64,000 bases of DNA, from the NCBI RefSeq assembly GCF_033115175.1, contig NC_084834.1, forward strand, positions 114,820,275-114,884,274, read 5' to 3'. Made by a program: the position numbers and the translations under genes. Below the pieces are notes generated by a model. It searched no databases. It saw nothing but the letters and a program-made list of their open reading frames with translations, and was not told the origin of the DNA. Source of the stretch: Lepus europaeus (lineage: Eukaryota > Chordata > Mammalia > Lagomorpha > Leporidae). Below, one piece after another: positions 11,801 to 22,879 of the stretch (its first letter is position 1; each line of letters opens with the position of its first letter).

Positions 11801-14800
11801 ATAATCTTCCTATACTTCTCCACCTAAATCAAAGTTCTTTCACATGCCTTCTTGCAAATCATAGTTTTCATTTCACTTTACTCTAATGGGACAAAAATTA
11901 TCAAATGAAAAAAGTGAGCTTGATTTACTATTAAGAGACAGAAACATCAAAACATTTGAAATCAAGACATTTGAACAGTGATTTAAAGGTGCCAGATGTC
12001 AAGGGAATGCTGACTTGTTTTTTTTTTTTTTTTCAAGAATGGTAGTTAACTTTATTTCAAATGAGAGTATGCAGAACTGTATTAACTACAAATCACGAAG
12101 TTTGTGATACAGTAGGCAAGCTATTTCCTTGCAAACTTTAAATAACAGGGATCAGAGTATTTGTACAGGTGAAAAGTCAAGATTAATGTCCATTTTATTG
12201 CAAAGAGGAAGTTAAAAGTTAATTAGTAAATAGAAAACATTCCTCTCACAGCCTAACCAGGAAAGAAGCAGCTACCAACACTTTGGAATTTCTACTAGTC
12301 TACAAACATGAAAATTTAGACATTTAATAACATTTTTTCAGACTGCTTAAGGACATATTTGCTGATTACAAAATTCAATTTACTGTTGGGATCAAGTGAA
12401 TGTTTTTTATGAGCTCGCAGAAGCTTCACAGAACCCACAGGCACCCAAGTGCTTCCACAGCTATTTCACGAAGTTGCTGTTTCACGTTCTTGCCTCCACC
12501 TTCCTCATGTTTCTACCATGCATAAATCAAATGTAAGGTATATTGAAAGTATTACTGTGGAATGCTTAGTAATTATTTATGTGGAGAGTTACTATTTTAA
12601 GTTTCTAAAAATGAACTCATGGAATCTTAATGTCTTGGCCTACAAGGACCTGGGAAGTTCACATATATTATTATTTCATCTCAATTTTTGTTAGAGAATG
12701 ACATTGACATCAACATGCTTAGATTTGCTCAAAGCAAGATTAGAGTTTGAGTTCTGTTTTTTTTTTTTTTTTTTCTTCACTGTTTGACTTGACATGTATT
12801 GGAGTTCTACACTTTTTTTTTTTTCTTCAATACAAAATAGATGCACGTGCTACTTTGAAAAACTAAACACTCTTTACTTAATGGGTGATGATTAGTGAAA
12901 AGTTGATCTTTAGAAAACCCAGAAACTATTTATGCTCTCCCTCTTGATCTCAACAATAATGTAGAACATTGGACACTGAAAATTTTGATGTTATTCATTA
13001 AAGAAAGTAAACTAGTCAGTGGATTTGTGTCTGTGTAGGAGATAAAAGCAGAAGACATTGCCTAAAATTAATGATATGGACACTGTATAAATGTTACTAA
13101 TTCCCTTACATGCTTATTTCCATAGCCATGAAAAGTTCTGTCACACCAATAAAATCTAGAAACCTAAATCTTAAAAACCCTTGTACTATGTAAACATTTT
13201 AGATTATAATGAGAATTTTTAAAAAGTAGACCTTAAGCTACATTTTGATTTAGGATTGTGAAATTTTTCACAGCAAGTCAAAGGTGTCTCCATTACCCAC
13301 TTAATACATTTTCCTGATTATTTTTAGCATAATAATTATTCTCATGCCAGTTCTTTTTGCCACTGTAATTATTTTAGCATGCTAATTTATTATTCCACTT
13401 CAGCATGTATAATTTGAATAGAGTGGAATTCCAACCTTTTTCCTCTTCACAATATTTGGATTTAACCACAAATATTATCAATTGGGGACATAGGCACCAA
13501 TCCATCAGATTCAGAATCAAGCAACCATGACTTCCAATAGCCATTGTCTTGATAAAGTATTATGTGAACTAGACTTCAAGGACAAATTAAAAAATTCAAG
13601 TGTAAAATATTATAAAAATACCCTTTCACTAGGAAATAATCATTTGTTTCATTGGCATAACTTTTACTTCAGCTGGTCTGAAGTGTGCTATGTATGTATA
13701 TTGTGTCTACTTGATGGAACTTGACTTCCTAATGAAAAATTAGATAAGTACATATATAAAAAAAAAGCAGACAAGTATGTCACAGGGTATTTAAAAATGA
13801 AATCAACAAAAGGTATTAGAAAGGAAAAAAAATTATTGATTCATCAGTTGCTCCACATGAAAATACTCATAGGAAAAAAAAATCTGAGTTTAGAAATTCA
13901 ATCCTTGCTACTATATATAAAACAGTACTAAATGAATGGATGTTAGTAGAAATATGTGCATAATTAAGTCCTTATCCAGTGTTTTTTTCATTATATTCAC
14001 ATAGAATTTGGGGGAATCAATGCTCCCTGTACAGAATTTTGGAATCTTAAGATGCTCTGAAAACACATCAGATATGATGGAGGAGAGTTCAGAAATCTCA
14101 GCCTTTCGTTCTAAGAAAGAGCTTGGTAATAACTGATAGTACTGAATGGGCATGTGCACCAGTGTACGTGTTCAAGCGATCTTTCTTCCTCCTGGTCTAT
14201 GTAGAGTCGGGGAAGCTACCTGCTTCAAATCTCCATAGACGGAAACACAAACGATAACAGGCAGGGAGGTAGCAAGATCAGAAAACCAGCAAGCTGAATT
14301 GAGGTAGTTTCCCCATTGTTCTGTGAAACTGGCTTCTTCCTGGTGGAGCTGCTTTCATAGAGTTGACTGATTGGCAAAACATGCACAAGCACTCATAATC
14401 CACACACCACGTGTGTGACTGACGTTACCTTAACCAAGTCGAAAAAGGGTTCTTTCCTAATCAAATGCATTCTATGTAGCAGGTGAGTTAAACACCTTTC
14501 AGGTGCTCATATTGCCATAGTTTGGTATGAGAAAGCTTAGTTACTATTAAATATTGAGGTTCTCCTCCAACTTCAGAGAAAAATCTGGAGACTTAAACAA
14601 TATTCCTGTCAATTGACTAAAAAGATATGATACAAAAACATTCTGATGTGATATGCAGATCATGATGTACTCTGACCCAGCACAATTCTTTTGTCCCAGA
14701 TTCCTTAATTATCAAAAGTATAGATTACTGGCCATCTGTATATTACCTTTCCTCTTCATTTAGATTTTAGAAAAAGAAAATCCCAAGATATAACATAGAA

Positions 14801-16029
14801 GAGAACAGAAGTCTAATTTGGCAAATTCGTTTTAGCTTTTGCCCTAAGAAGGGCCCCATGCCTGCACACTATTGGCAAGAGATCTGCAATAACTGGATAT
14901 TTAGAAAGCCTCTTTGGAAGGACTGTGCCCCCTCCCACATCCTCTATCTACTGAACAAGACAAAGGTCACCATCCTATCTTTATAAAAAGCATATTCGTG
15001 TGGCCACGATTCTTGCAGCCTTTAGTGAACTGACTGAAATTAAATTGCTTTCTCCATCAAAATGGAGCTTACAATGGGGGGGGAACCTCCCTCCTAGAAT
15101 TTGACATTTAAATATCTGGTTGAAATCTGGCTTTTCAAATAAACAGGATTGTAGCTGGTTTGTAAGTAAGCACAAAGTAACTTCTCTGTCAACCTGCTAG
15201 AAAGTAAGTTACGCATCTTATGTCAGCCAACATAAATATGCCATCCCATTTTTCTTTACTTCATTTGCAAAAATGGAATAATTTTGTGCTTAGGTTATTC
15301 ATTTAGTCAGATCAATTTCTTTTGCATGGCTCATTTGGACCACAGAGGATTAGCAAAGTTTATATATTGAAAACAGAAAGCAAGAAAGGTGAGAAAAATG
15401 AGAATAATAATTAAACATATAGTACATACATCAATACAATATCTTCTAAATCTCAATCAGTTGTTTATTGGTTGGCAAACAAGATTCACTTTTACAACAA
15501 ATATTAGTAATGAGGTCATCCAACTTTGAGACCATACAAAATGGATCATAAAAAAAATTATATGTGCTGCTAATTTACCTCTTGTATTCCTACATTACTC
15601 TAACTCCTGTCAAATAAATAAAATTTCCTGTTAATAAACAGAAGACTTTAAAAAAAAAAAACCACTTCAAGATAGTTTGACCTTTCAATTCTTACTGTGA
15701 GGGAAAGAAATTCCTCTAAAAATTGGTAGTGCAGGTGCCCATCTGGGGAGGACTGGAAGGAGCACATGGCACTTCATGGTCTATGAGACATCCTTTTGCT
15801 TGCTTTGTTATTTCCACATGCAGAAGCCCCACTAGTTCTATAGTCACCTACTGACTTCTAGAATCATAGCTACTGTCTTGGTGACGAACTCCTTGCCAAA
15901 TATGCTTTGCATTACAACAGACGTGCCCTGTAAACATAAAACTTCTTCCTGTTCTAATTTGCAAAAATTTAAAAAAAAAAATGCTGTTGGAAATATTCTG
16001 GCTGAGTAAAGGTATCTAGTGAGGGAAGG
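8816..16029. other. AT-rich 3' flank of ADGRL3, no recognised feature
   Basis: I find no exon, RNA gene or nameable repeat in this 7-kb stretch. It has poly-T runs at about 10850-10863, 12019-12033, 12758-12774 and 12812-12824. Part of it may be distal ADGRL3 3' UTR. Short open frames here have no recognisable protein features. Confidence 0.45.
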
Positions 16030-16987
16030 AAGTCTAATTTTATTTATTTTATTTTTTTGTAAAAAATAATTTGTTTGCATTACTAGAAAATGATTCTTAT
16101 AAAGTGATAGTTTCATTTATTTATTTAGTTTTTGCCAGGTGAAATTTCAAAGAAAAAAGGCAAAAAAAAAAAAAAAAAGGAAAAGGAAATGACGAAAGAA
16201 TAGAAATGGAGGGAAGGAAACGTTACTCTTACTGGTAGACAAACTTGCAAGACCAGCACGAAAGAAAAAGAAAAATTTCTTTTTTTTCTCCGCTACATTA
16301 GGAGGACTGAAATTCTGGAGGAACAGAAAGCGGACTATATGTGCAATGCTAGTATCTGTACATGACATAGAAATTGTTCCATTTTTTTCTGCCATTAGTT
16401 GTATCGTCAGTTAATACAGCAAATCATAAAATATGCATTTAGCATAGAATTCTAGAGTTCCCCTCCACCTCATCACGAATTCTCTGGCTTTACATTGGTC
16501 TGCACAGCTCTGCCCGCTGTGGCGCATCTCCCGCTGCCAGGGACCCCAAAGCAGTGTTTGTGCAGCACTCCCCTCTAGAGGCAGCTCTGCTGCTGACTCC
16601 GCACCGCCGCTCTGGCCTCTGGAACACCAGGTCCTGGCCACGCTAGCCACAGAGCGCCAGAGGGGCGAACCACACACAGCAGCAGGCCGCCACCGGGCCA
16701 CCCGAGCGCCCATTCGTTACCATAATGAAGTCTCCCCCGGAGAGAGGGCACGGGGCAGGAAGCCAGGGCACAATGTCAGCAGTCACTTTCTCCCCTGGGC
16801 GGACCTAAAACCCCCAGCTTGAAAAAAAAAATAAAAATAAAAAGAAGATAAAGAAGAGAGAGAAGTCTGAGAGTCTGCCTGGGTCTCTGGACCGCATCGC
16901 ACGGGTTTGGGAGGACACACACACGAGGACCACTGCGGCTACCACCTCGGACCGGTCCGCGAGGCGGGCGCGCCGGGGTGGCGCCCC
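16030..16987 (-). other. ADGRL3: ADGRL3 3' UTR (proximal part, end not defined)
   Basis: This is sequence downstream of the TAG stop in transcript direction. The first part, down to about 16490, is still GC-rich and continues the island of the last exon, interrupted by an A-rich stretch at about 16820-16857 (U-rich in the transcript). Below 16400 it is AT-rich. Minus-strand AATAAA hexamers occur at 16039-16053 and 16116-16125, but they lie in low-complexity TTTATT repeats, so they are weak evidence for the real poly(A) site. The 3' UTR may run much further. Confidence 0.45.
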
Positions 16988-17730
16988 CTAGAGGCTGGTG
17001 ACCAGGTGCGCAGGGGGCCCCTGGGCGCCGCCGTCCGGGGCCGGGGGCGCGATGAAGCCGTCGCTGCTGCCGCGCCCCAGCTGGTAGTAGGCGTGCAGCT
17101 GGTGCACGTGGTTCCGGGAGCCCAGGTTCGGCATGCTCTTGTAGTACACGTCGTCGGCGTCGGGCCGCGCGGCGGGCGGCTCGGGCTGCGACCCCGCGGC
17201 CGCGCCGTCGGCCGCCAGCGCCGGCAGGCTGGTGTAGACCGAGTCCCTGCGCGGCGCCGCGGCCGGCGGCCCCTCCGCGTGGCCGCTGGGCAGCAGCGGG
17301 AAGAAGCTCTCGCCCTGGTCCTGCGGCAGGCGCCGCCGGCCGCACTGGCCGTCCGCCGAGTACACCCTGGGGGGCAGCAGCGGGGCGTCGGACTCCTCGT
17401 GGATGAGCTCCAGGCCCAGGCTGTCGTCGTGGGTGTAGGACGCGGCGTCGTCCTCGCCGCCCAGGTCGCTGGCCAGCTTGTTCAGCAGGTTGCGGCTCTG
17501 GTCGCTGGAGCGCTCGTGGCTGTTCAGGTAGGAAGGGATGTAGCTGGAGGTCAGTTCCTGCAGGATCTTTTTCTCCAGGGCGGTCTCGCTGGGGTGGTAG
17601 CCGCGGTCTAGGATTTGCACGCAGTTGCTCAGGTACTCGCCGCCGGCGAGGCTGTAGCTGTTGCCATGGTTACCATTCAGTGGTAGAGTATCCATGACAC
17701 TTGTATCCCTGGCATTGTTCAGAAGCCCCT
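16988..17730 (-). CDS. ADGRL3: ADGRL3 last coding exon: long cytoplasmic tail with PDZ ligand
   Basis: The coding part is 743 nt. With the carried G it gives 247 residues from EGLLNNARDTSVMDTLPLNG to LVTSL, with a TAG stop at 16988-16990. The acceptor is TTTCAG at 17731-17736. Conserved blocks are HERSS, LGLELIHEESDAPLLPPRVY, ESFFPLL, VYYKSMPNLGSRNHVHQLHA and YYQLGRGSSDGF. The final TSL is a class I PDZ ligand (latrophilins bind SHANK proteins by it). Between these blocks the protein is unusually rich in Ala, Gly and Pro, and looks shorter than the human tail as I remember it. In 17161-17220, 55 of 60 bases are G or C, against 28 of 60 in 17671-17730. The first 60 nt are also read in a second frame by the 52-nt splice form. 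Confidence 0.96.
17670..17730 (-). CDS. ADGRL3: ADGRL3 last exon, alternative frame (short C-terminus)
   Basis: When joined to the 52-nt form of the preceding exon, the last exon is read in the other frame. One base completes Ile, then 19 codons give GASEQCQGYKCHGYSTTEW and a TAA stop at 17670-17672. The segment is thus coding in two frames. It stays at ordinary base composition while the remaining exon is extremely GC-rich, as expected if two frames constrain it (inference). The short tail has two cysteines and four aromatic residues but no PDZ ligand, so it should differ in scaffold binding (inference). Confidence 0.82.
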
Positions 17731-19506
17731 CTGAAAGAGACGACAAGACGCTGTGACTCGGAGATACGGACGCCGCCCCCGCACACACACCGCACACGAG
17801 CAGGCCCAGCCACCACCACACCTGCAGGCTGCCAGCCCGCCGGCCTCCTTCCCAGCCACAGACACTGCTGGCTGTCTACTGTGTATAGCATATGGCTATC
17901 ACTGGACAAGGAGAGTCTTGTCGGTGGGAAACAAGCGCTTCTCTAGAGCAATAAAACTCTGTAAACTCTACATTTTCAGTTTCCACACAAACACATCGCC
18001 TGACGTTATCTGAAGAAGAATTGTTGAGAATTTGGGCGAAAAAATGCAAAATTCTGATGTGGTCGCCAATAGCTTTCAATTTATAGACATCAAAGTCAAT
18101 TAATTCATTCGCTTTAATTTTCTATGTTGTCTTAACATTGAAATCACTATAATGTTAACATAATTCCTCTGTGGTACTTTGAATATGATGGTCAAAAGTA
18201 AATTAAAAGTAATCTCTGTACACGAAACCACAAAAGGATTATGTTGAAATAAATAGTCAAATAAATAAATGGCTCCTCAACATAATTGACATATGGGAAC
18301 TTTCAAGAGCATTTGGATTTGTTTGTAATTTTTTTCCTGCTATGGGCACTTTGATTATTATTATACATTATCTTGTGATTATTTAGGGTCATTAGGTAAT
18401 AGTAAAGATACTGTAGCCCCGATTTTTAAAAACATAGTGTCAGTGTTAAAGTCACCATTCTATAATGTGTGATGGCTTTGTGTGAAAACTCAACTTTGCT
18501 TTTAAAAGAAGACAAACATTTTATTTTGGTAACAAACAGCTACACTGAAATAAATTTGACCTTATATGTCTTCAAGTATTTTGCATTCCCTTGAATAAAG
18601 AGCAATTCAAGAATCTATTATAATTTTATGAATCACTTCAAATGCAACCACAAAAGGAAAAAAACACACACATGTAACCAATACCAGTAAATAAGAAAAA
18701 GTTTTCTCTTTTTTTGTTTTTACACAAAAATTAATTGGAGAATTGCATTAAACTTCTCAATACAACTTGTGAAAATATAGCATGCACACTATATCTGTGA
18801 TGCAGTCATGTTTATCAAAACTGAACCCATTCAATGGTGGTTTAAATGAAGAGTTTCAAGTCAATTTGTATGTGGACTTCGGATGCAAACTCTATTCAAG
18901 TAACCCGGTTTTCAAAAACAGCAATGGAAAAATGCATTAATAAGCAGCCATCACAGACATAGGGTGAAGCAGTTTATTTTCATGTTAAAAGATATCTTAT
19001 ACACAAAATCCACAATGTTAAGAAAAAATAAAAGGACTGCCTTCTAAAGGCTGGATGTGATGGGTGAATGTTGTTGCAGAAGCTGCTATGGCAGCTGATG
19101 GTTGTGGCTGGGTGGCTGATGCATTGAAACACATGCTTTTTCTGTTGCCAATGCATTAGGTATGGGCTGAAAACAGCCATGGGAAAATAAAGTGGGTATG
19201 TGGCATGGGACACATTTTAATGACAGCATGTATCAATAAAAAGGAAAACTTTATGAATTACTTAGCAAAAATAAATGCTTAATTTAAAAACAATTTAACT
19301 CACACAAACATTAAATGAGACTTGACAACTATGTTGATTATGTAACAGAATAAAAGAATCAGACAACAGAAGCGTCTAATCTCTATTAACATATAATCAT
19401 ATAAGTTGATTCATAGGCTCTTTAGTTTTTAAATTGTGAGATGAACTGTTTTTAATAACTACATCATCTATATGTGATGCAATAAAAGTGAACTAAAAAA
19501 AATTAC
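17731..19506 (-). other. ADGRL3: ADGRL3 last intron
   Basis: Intron between the small tail exon and the last exon. The acceptor side is GC-rich and belongs to the island; the rest is AT-rich. No repeat recognised. Confidence 0.85.
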
Positions 19507-19558
19507 ATTTGATATGCAATGTTTAGCTTTACTCCCATACTTGTCTCTCTGTAGGGCT
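19507..19558 (-). CDS. ADGRL3: ADGRL3 52-nt tail exon (long form, frame switch)
   Basis: This is the same exon as the 18-nt microexon but spliced at a second donor, GTAATT at 19501-19506. It encodes EPYRETSMGVKLNIAYQ and ends in two bases (AT) completed as Ile by the last exon. Because 52 is not a multiple of three, the last exon is then read in another frame as GASEQCQGYKCHGYSTTEW and stops at 17670-17672. The result is a receptor without the long tail and without the PDZ ligand. The stop is in the last exon, so nonsense-mediated decay is not expected. I recall this alternative C-terminus from mammalian latrophilin-3 isoforms. The window alone proves only that the frame is open across the junction. 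Confidence 0.88.
19541..19558 (-). CDS. ADGRL3: ADGRL3 18-nt tail microexon (short form)
   Basis: The exon is 18 nt, phase 1 to phase 1, and encodes EPYRETK once joined to its neighbours: the upstream G completes Glu and the last A plus AG of the last exon makes Lys. The acceptor AG is at 19559-19560 behind a strong pyrimidine tract. The donor is GTATGG at 19535-19540. Inclusion adds six residues and keeps the long tail ending TSL. A TGC triplet at 19569-19571 sits between the pyrimidine tract and the acceptor. The same acceptor serves a longer form with a second donor 34 nt downstream. I recall EPYRETKGLLNN as a known mammalian latrophilin-3 junction, which supports real use of this donor. 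Confidence 0.9.
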
Positions 19559-22544
19559 CTAAACGACAGCATGAAGAAAAGGAAAGAAAAAACAACAAGT
19601 AAGCTTACAGCGACAGTAGAAGAAACATGAGTAAAAAGCAAATTGATGATATGCAGAAAAAAGAGTCAAAGGAAATAATTTCCACTGCCCCCAAATTCAT
19701 GAGTCTGTGTTACATGGTTTATCATACTTAAAAATACTGAAATGTTAGTCAAAAACCAAGAAATCCCCCTTAACACATGCTATTAGAATGAGTCTTTGAT
19801 AAGCATTTCTACAGTTGGTAAAATTTCAAACAAATATGCAATTATATTAAGATTATCACACAAAACAAGACAGCAAAAATTTGAGGACAACCCATGATTA
19901 TTTCCACCACAGTATTTCAATATTATATATCGATTTGCTTCTAAAGAATGTCATTTAATTTTAAAGTTATTTCAGTAAAATTGTAAATGAAATCTTTAGC
20001 TTATATACAGAGAGAAAACCAGAGCTGAAGGTTTTCATAATGGTGTTCCTTTTGTCCCTTATGTACCTTCTCTTTCCCTACACAAACATTTTTTCTCTCC
20101 CAATTGCACCTATACAACTGTTTCTTATCAATCATAAATGAAAGCTGCTCAGTGCTGTCATTTCTGGAGCTCATATTCAAAAGTTGTGTAACTATGGAGG
20201 GAAAAAATGGTTAAATCCATTCACTATTCTTTATCAAGAGAATGTGAGCACAGGAAAATACCACCATCAATATCGGGTTTGCTCCTGGATCATTGCACAA
20301 GTTTACACAATCAGGCATTTTGAGAGTCGATCCTTTAAAACAATCCTAGCAAATGTTTTTCTCTTAGAAAAAAAAAATATTTTAATCAGATCAGAAGAAT
20401 TTCTCTTGCTGATTTTGTTTACAGGAAAATTAAAATATAAGAAATTTTAAAAACACAGTGAATTCATGGAGCCAGATTGCTGTAAGAGGTTGCAATTTGT
20501 TGTAAGCTAACCACAGTTTTAGAAAGACAGTTTTGGTTCTTCATAGTTTGATTTGCTTCTCAGTGAAAAGACAACAGTGTTTCAAACTGCAGAGGCACTC
20601 TTTTTAAAAGTTTCAGAACAGCTTTCCTAAACAGCCAAGCCAGTATGTCCACAGATGCAAATACTTGGAGGCTCATCATGGCTTATTCCTTAAGTGAGAG
20701 AATTTTAGAACTGGAAAGCATATGAGAGTCCATCGGACTTCAGTTCCTGCTTTTCAGAGATGAGAAAACCACAGCCAAGAAAGGCGGAGCCTTCTCGAAG
20801 GCCGCTCTGCAAACAGAGCAGAGCTGGGGTCAGAAAGGGAACTGTCCAGTCTCGCTCCACCTCTGTTCACTGCCATTTTCTCTTCACGTCTGCCTTAGGC
20901 TTTGAAAGCCATGGCTGAGTATTAATTTATTAATTTACATGCTTGTATTCTTACCAACCATAATGTATTCGTCGCTATAACCTGCCCTATCATGGATGTC
21001 CTTCTTTAAAGTTTTAGTATGGAATTAAATTACTTTATAATGTAAATTGTTTTAGGAAAATCATGACTTCCTCCTCTATATTATGTTTTGTTGACAGGTT
21101 TTTCTATAATGTGATTTATCGTTACAAAAATTGAATTTCTAATACTGTCAAGAAGACAGTGGTCCAGAAATGCTATGCATGAAGTTTCAAATATGTCCAC
21201 AGGTGGAATCTGAATTAGATATAATGCAAGTATATTATTCATCTTTATTTACAACTCTGTATGCTTTAGTAACATTATAAACACATCTTTCTGGATTTTA
21301 AATAAGACAAGAATGGATTCTTTAAATCTGAAAGTTGGTGGGACTGCATCAGAGGATCAAAGAACAGAGCTAAGTGGAATTCAACATAAACCACTCCAGT
21401 ACATACCGAGCCACCTATATTTCATGTAAGATTTCACCTTGCCAGTAAGAATGTAAGTGCGTTCATCTGAAAGCATAAGATTAGTAGCAATATGACAATC
21501 ACCAAGATTTATTTTTGGTCAGTGGTAAAAAGAATTAGTTTAAGCACTATGATAATTTCTTAATAGCATAGAAATAGTAAAACATAAAATAGCTGAACAA
21601 TCCCACCACTGATTCTGAAAGCATTAATAAAATTATTTACTTTTGTTTTTAAGAAATGTTAGAATTTATTGAATTTAGTAGAATAAAAGACAAATACATT
21701 CAGGAGATTCCTCTGTGCATTTATTGGTAATCTTAACAGCACTAACCAGTAATGGATTCTAAGGCAATAAAACTTTGTTTAGGTATAATATTGTTTTAAA
21801 TTCTGCATGTGAGATTTCAGTTTGGTAGCTCCTGTAGAAGTAGTCCATTCTTTGAAAAATTTCCTACTTTAGGATATCAGTAAAAATGAAATAAGAAGGC
21901 AAGGCCAATACTGAATTAGGGAAACCACACTGATTAGTAATAGTTTTACTTCTGCATTTTATGAGACATTATAAATTATACCTGCATAACCAAAAAAGGT
22001 AAACAAAATGTGATCCAAATTTATGACATCTTTAAAAATAATTACTGAAGATTATTGAGGATAATGCAAATAATGTAGAATATATTTAACTTGCAGGTAT
22101 GATACAAGTCTTCATTTAACATCATTCAAACTTTACTAATATGTCAGTACATTTAAAAATGTTTATAATGATGCAATCACCTGTCACTTAACTTAAGGAC
22201 AATAAAGAAAGAACAAAACAAGCCTTTATAAGGTCTACTAAATTGTTCTGCCAAACCTCATCTGGTGCATTGTGTAACGTACAATTCATTGAGTGCTATA
22301 ATGAAATAGGGACATTGACAAATGAGGGACAATTTAGAAGGGGTCGCTGTGAAGAAAGACCAGAAAGTGCCTCATATTAATGAGTCTGTTTTATTAGGGA
22401 AATGAAAGACTCAAGGAAGGCAGGGGAGCTACTTTCAAGCATCTAAGGGTCTGCCACAGAAAACAGGAGAATGCTCTGGGCCTGCCTTTACTTTACAGGG
22501 CATCATGGCCAGAGGAAAATTTCAGCTAAGGAGAAGGCAAAGGG

Positions 22545-22596
<52 letters not shown>

Positions 22597-22879
22597 GTTT
22601 TCTAACAAATGGAGCATTTAGGCAATAGAATAGGAAGGAAATTCAGAAAGCTCATGGAAATATGTCATAAGAAGTATGAGTTTCAATCTTTTTTTTAACA
22701 CCACAGTAAACTTATCTTTCAATTTGATGTTTCCACCAACTTTGAAGTAGACAGGGACCCACTCAAGGAAGTTCTTTAGCACAAGCTGATAGACAGCAGT
22801 GACATAAAGAGGGCTTGATGAATTTTGTCCTTTCTTGGGATTTTAAATCTGTGATTCTGAGACATGTAGGAACGTAATG
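19559..22879 (-). other. ADGRL3: ADGRL3 intron, part without named repeats
   Basis: AT-rich intron sequence downstream of the 129-nt cassette. A decayed interspersed repeat of MIR-like appearance may lie at 20690-20880 (TTTTCAGAGATGAGAAAACC). A pure CT tract lies at 22547-22596. Confidence 0.6.
22547..22596 (+). repeat. (CT)n microsatellite
   Basis: About 50 bases of CT dinucleotides with one TTT interruption. It is GA in the ADGRL3 transcript. Confidence 0.95.

Larger units (their letters stand above)
16480..17860. other. GC- and CpG-rich island over the last coding exon
   Basis: The stretch rises sharply out of AT-rich flanks. It starts within the 3' UTR, peaks in the middle of the coding exon and fades in the intron just upstream of the exon. 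The row 17161-17220 has roughly sixteen CpG dinucleotides. It is 3'-terminal in ADGRL3, so it is not that gene's promoter. GC-biased gene conversion at a recombination hotspot is the simplest explanation (inference). An antisense or alternative promoter cannot be excluded. Confidence 0.8.

Noticed and set aside
16907..17611. Long open frame (234 codons) on the plus strand over the GC island
   Set aside because: It is antisense to the last ADGRL3 exon, where lack of A and T removes stop codons in all frames. The product is low-complexity Val/Gly/Arg/Ala with no family features.
16480..17860. CpG island as the promoter of a gene
   Set aside because: It coincides with the 3' terminal exon of ADGRL3, with no first exon or divergent gene visible. 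Base composition bias explains it more simply, though an antisense promoter is not excluded.
17673..17909. Separate small gene ending STTEW
   Set aside because: Only the last 20 codons are coding, as the alternative frame of the ADGRL3 last exon. The upstream part is intron.
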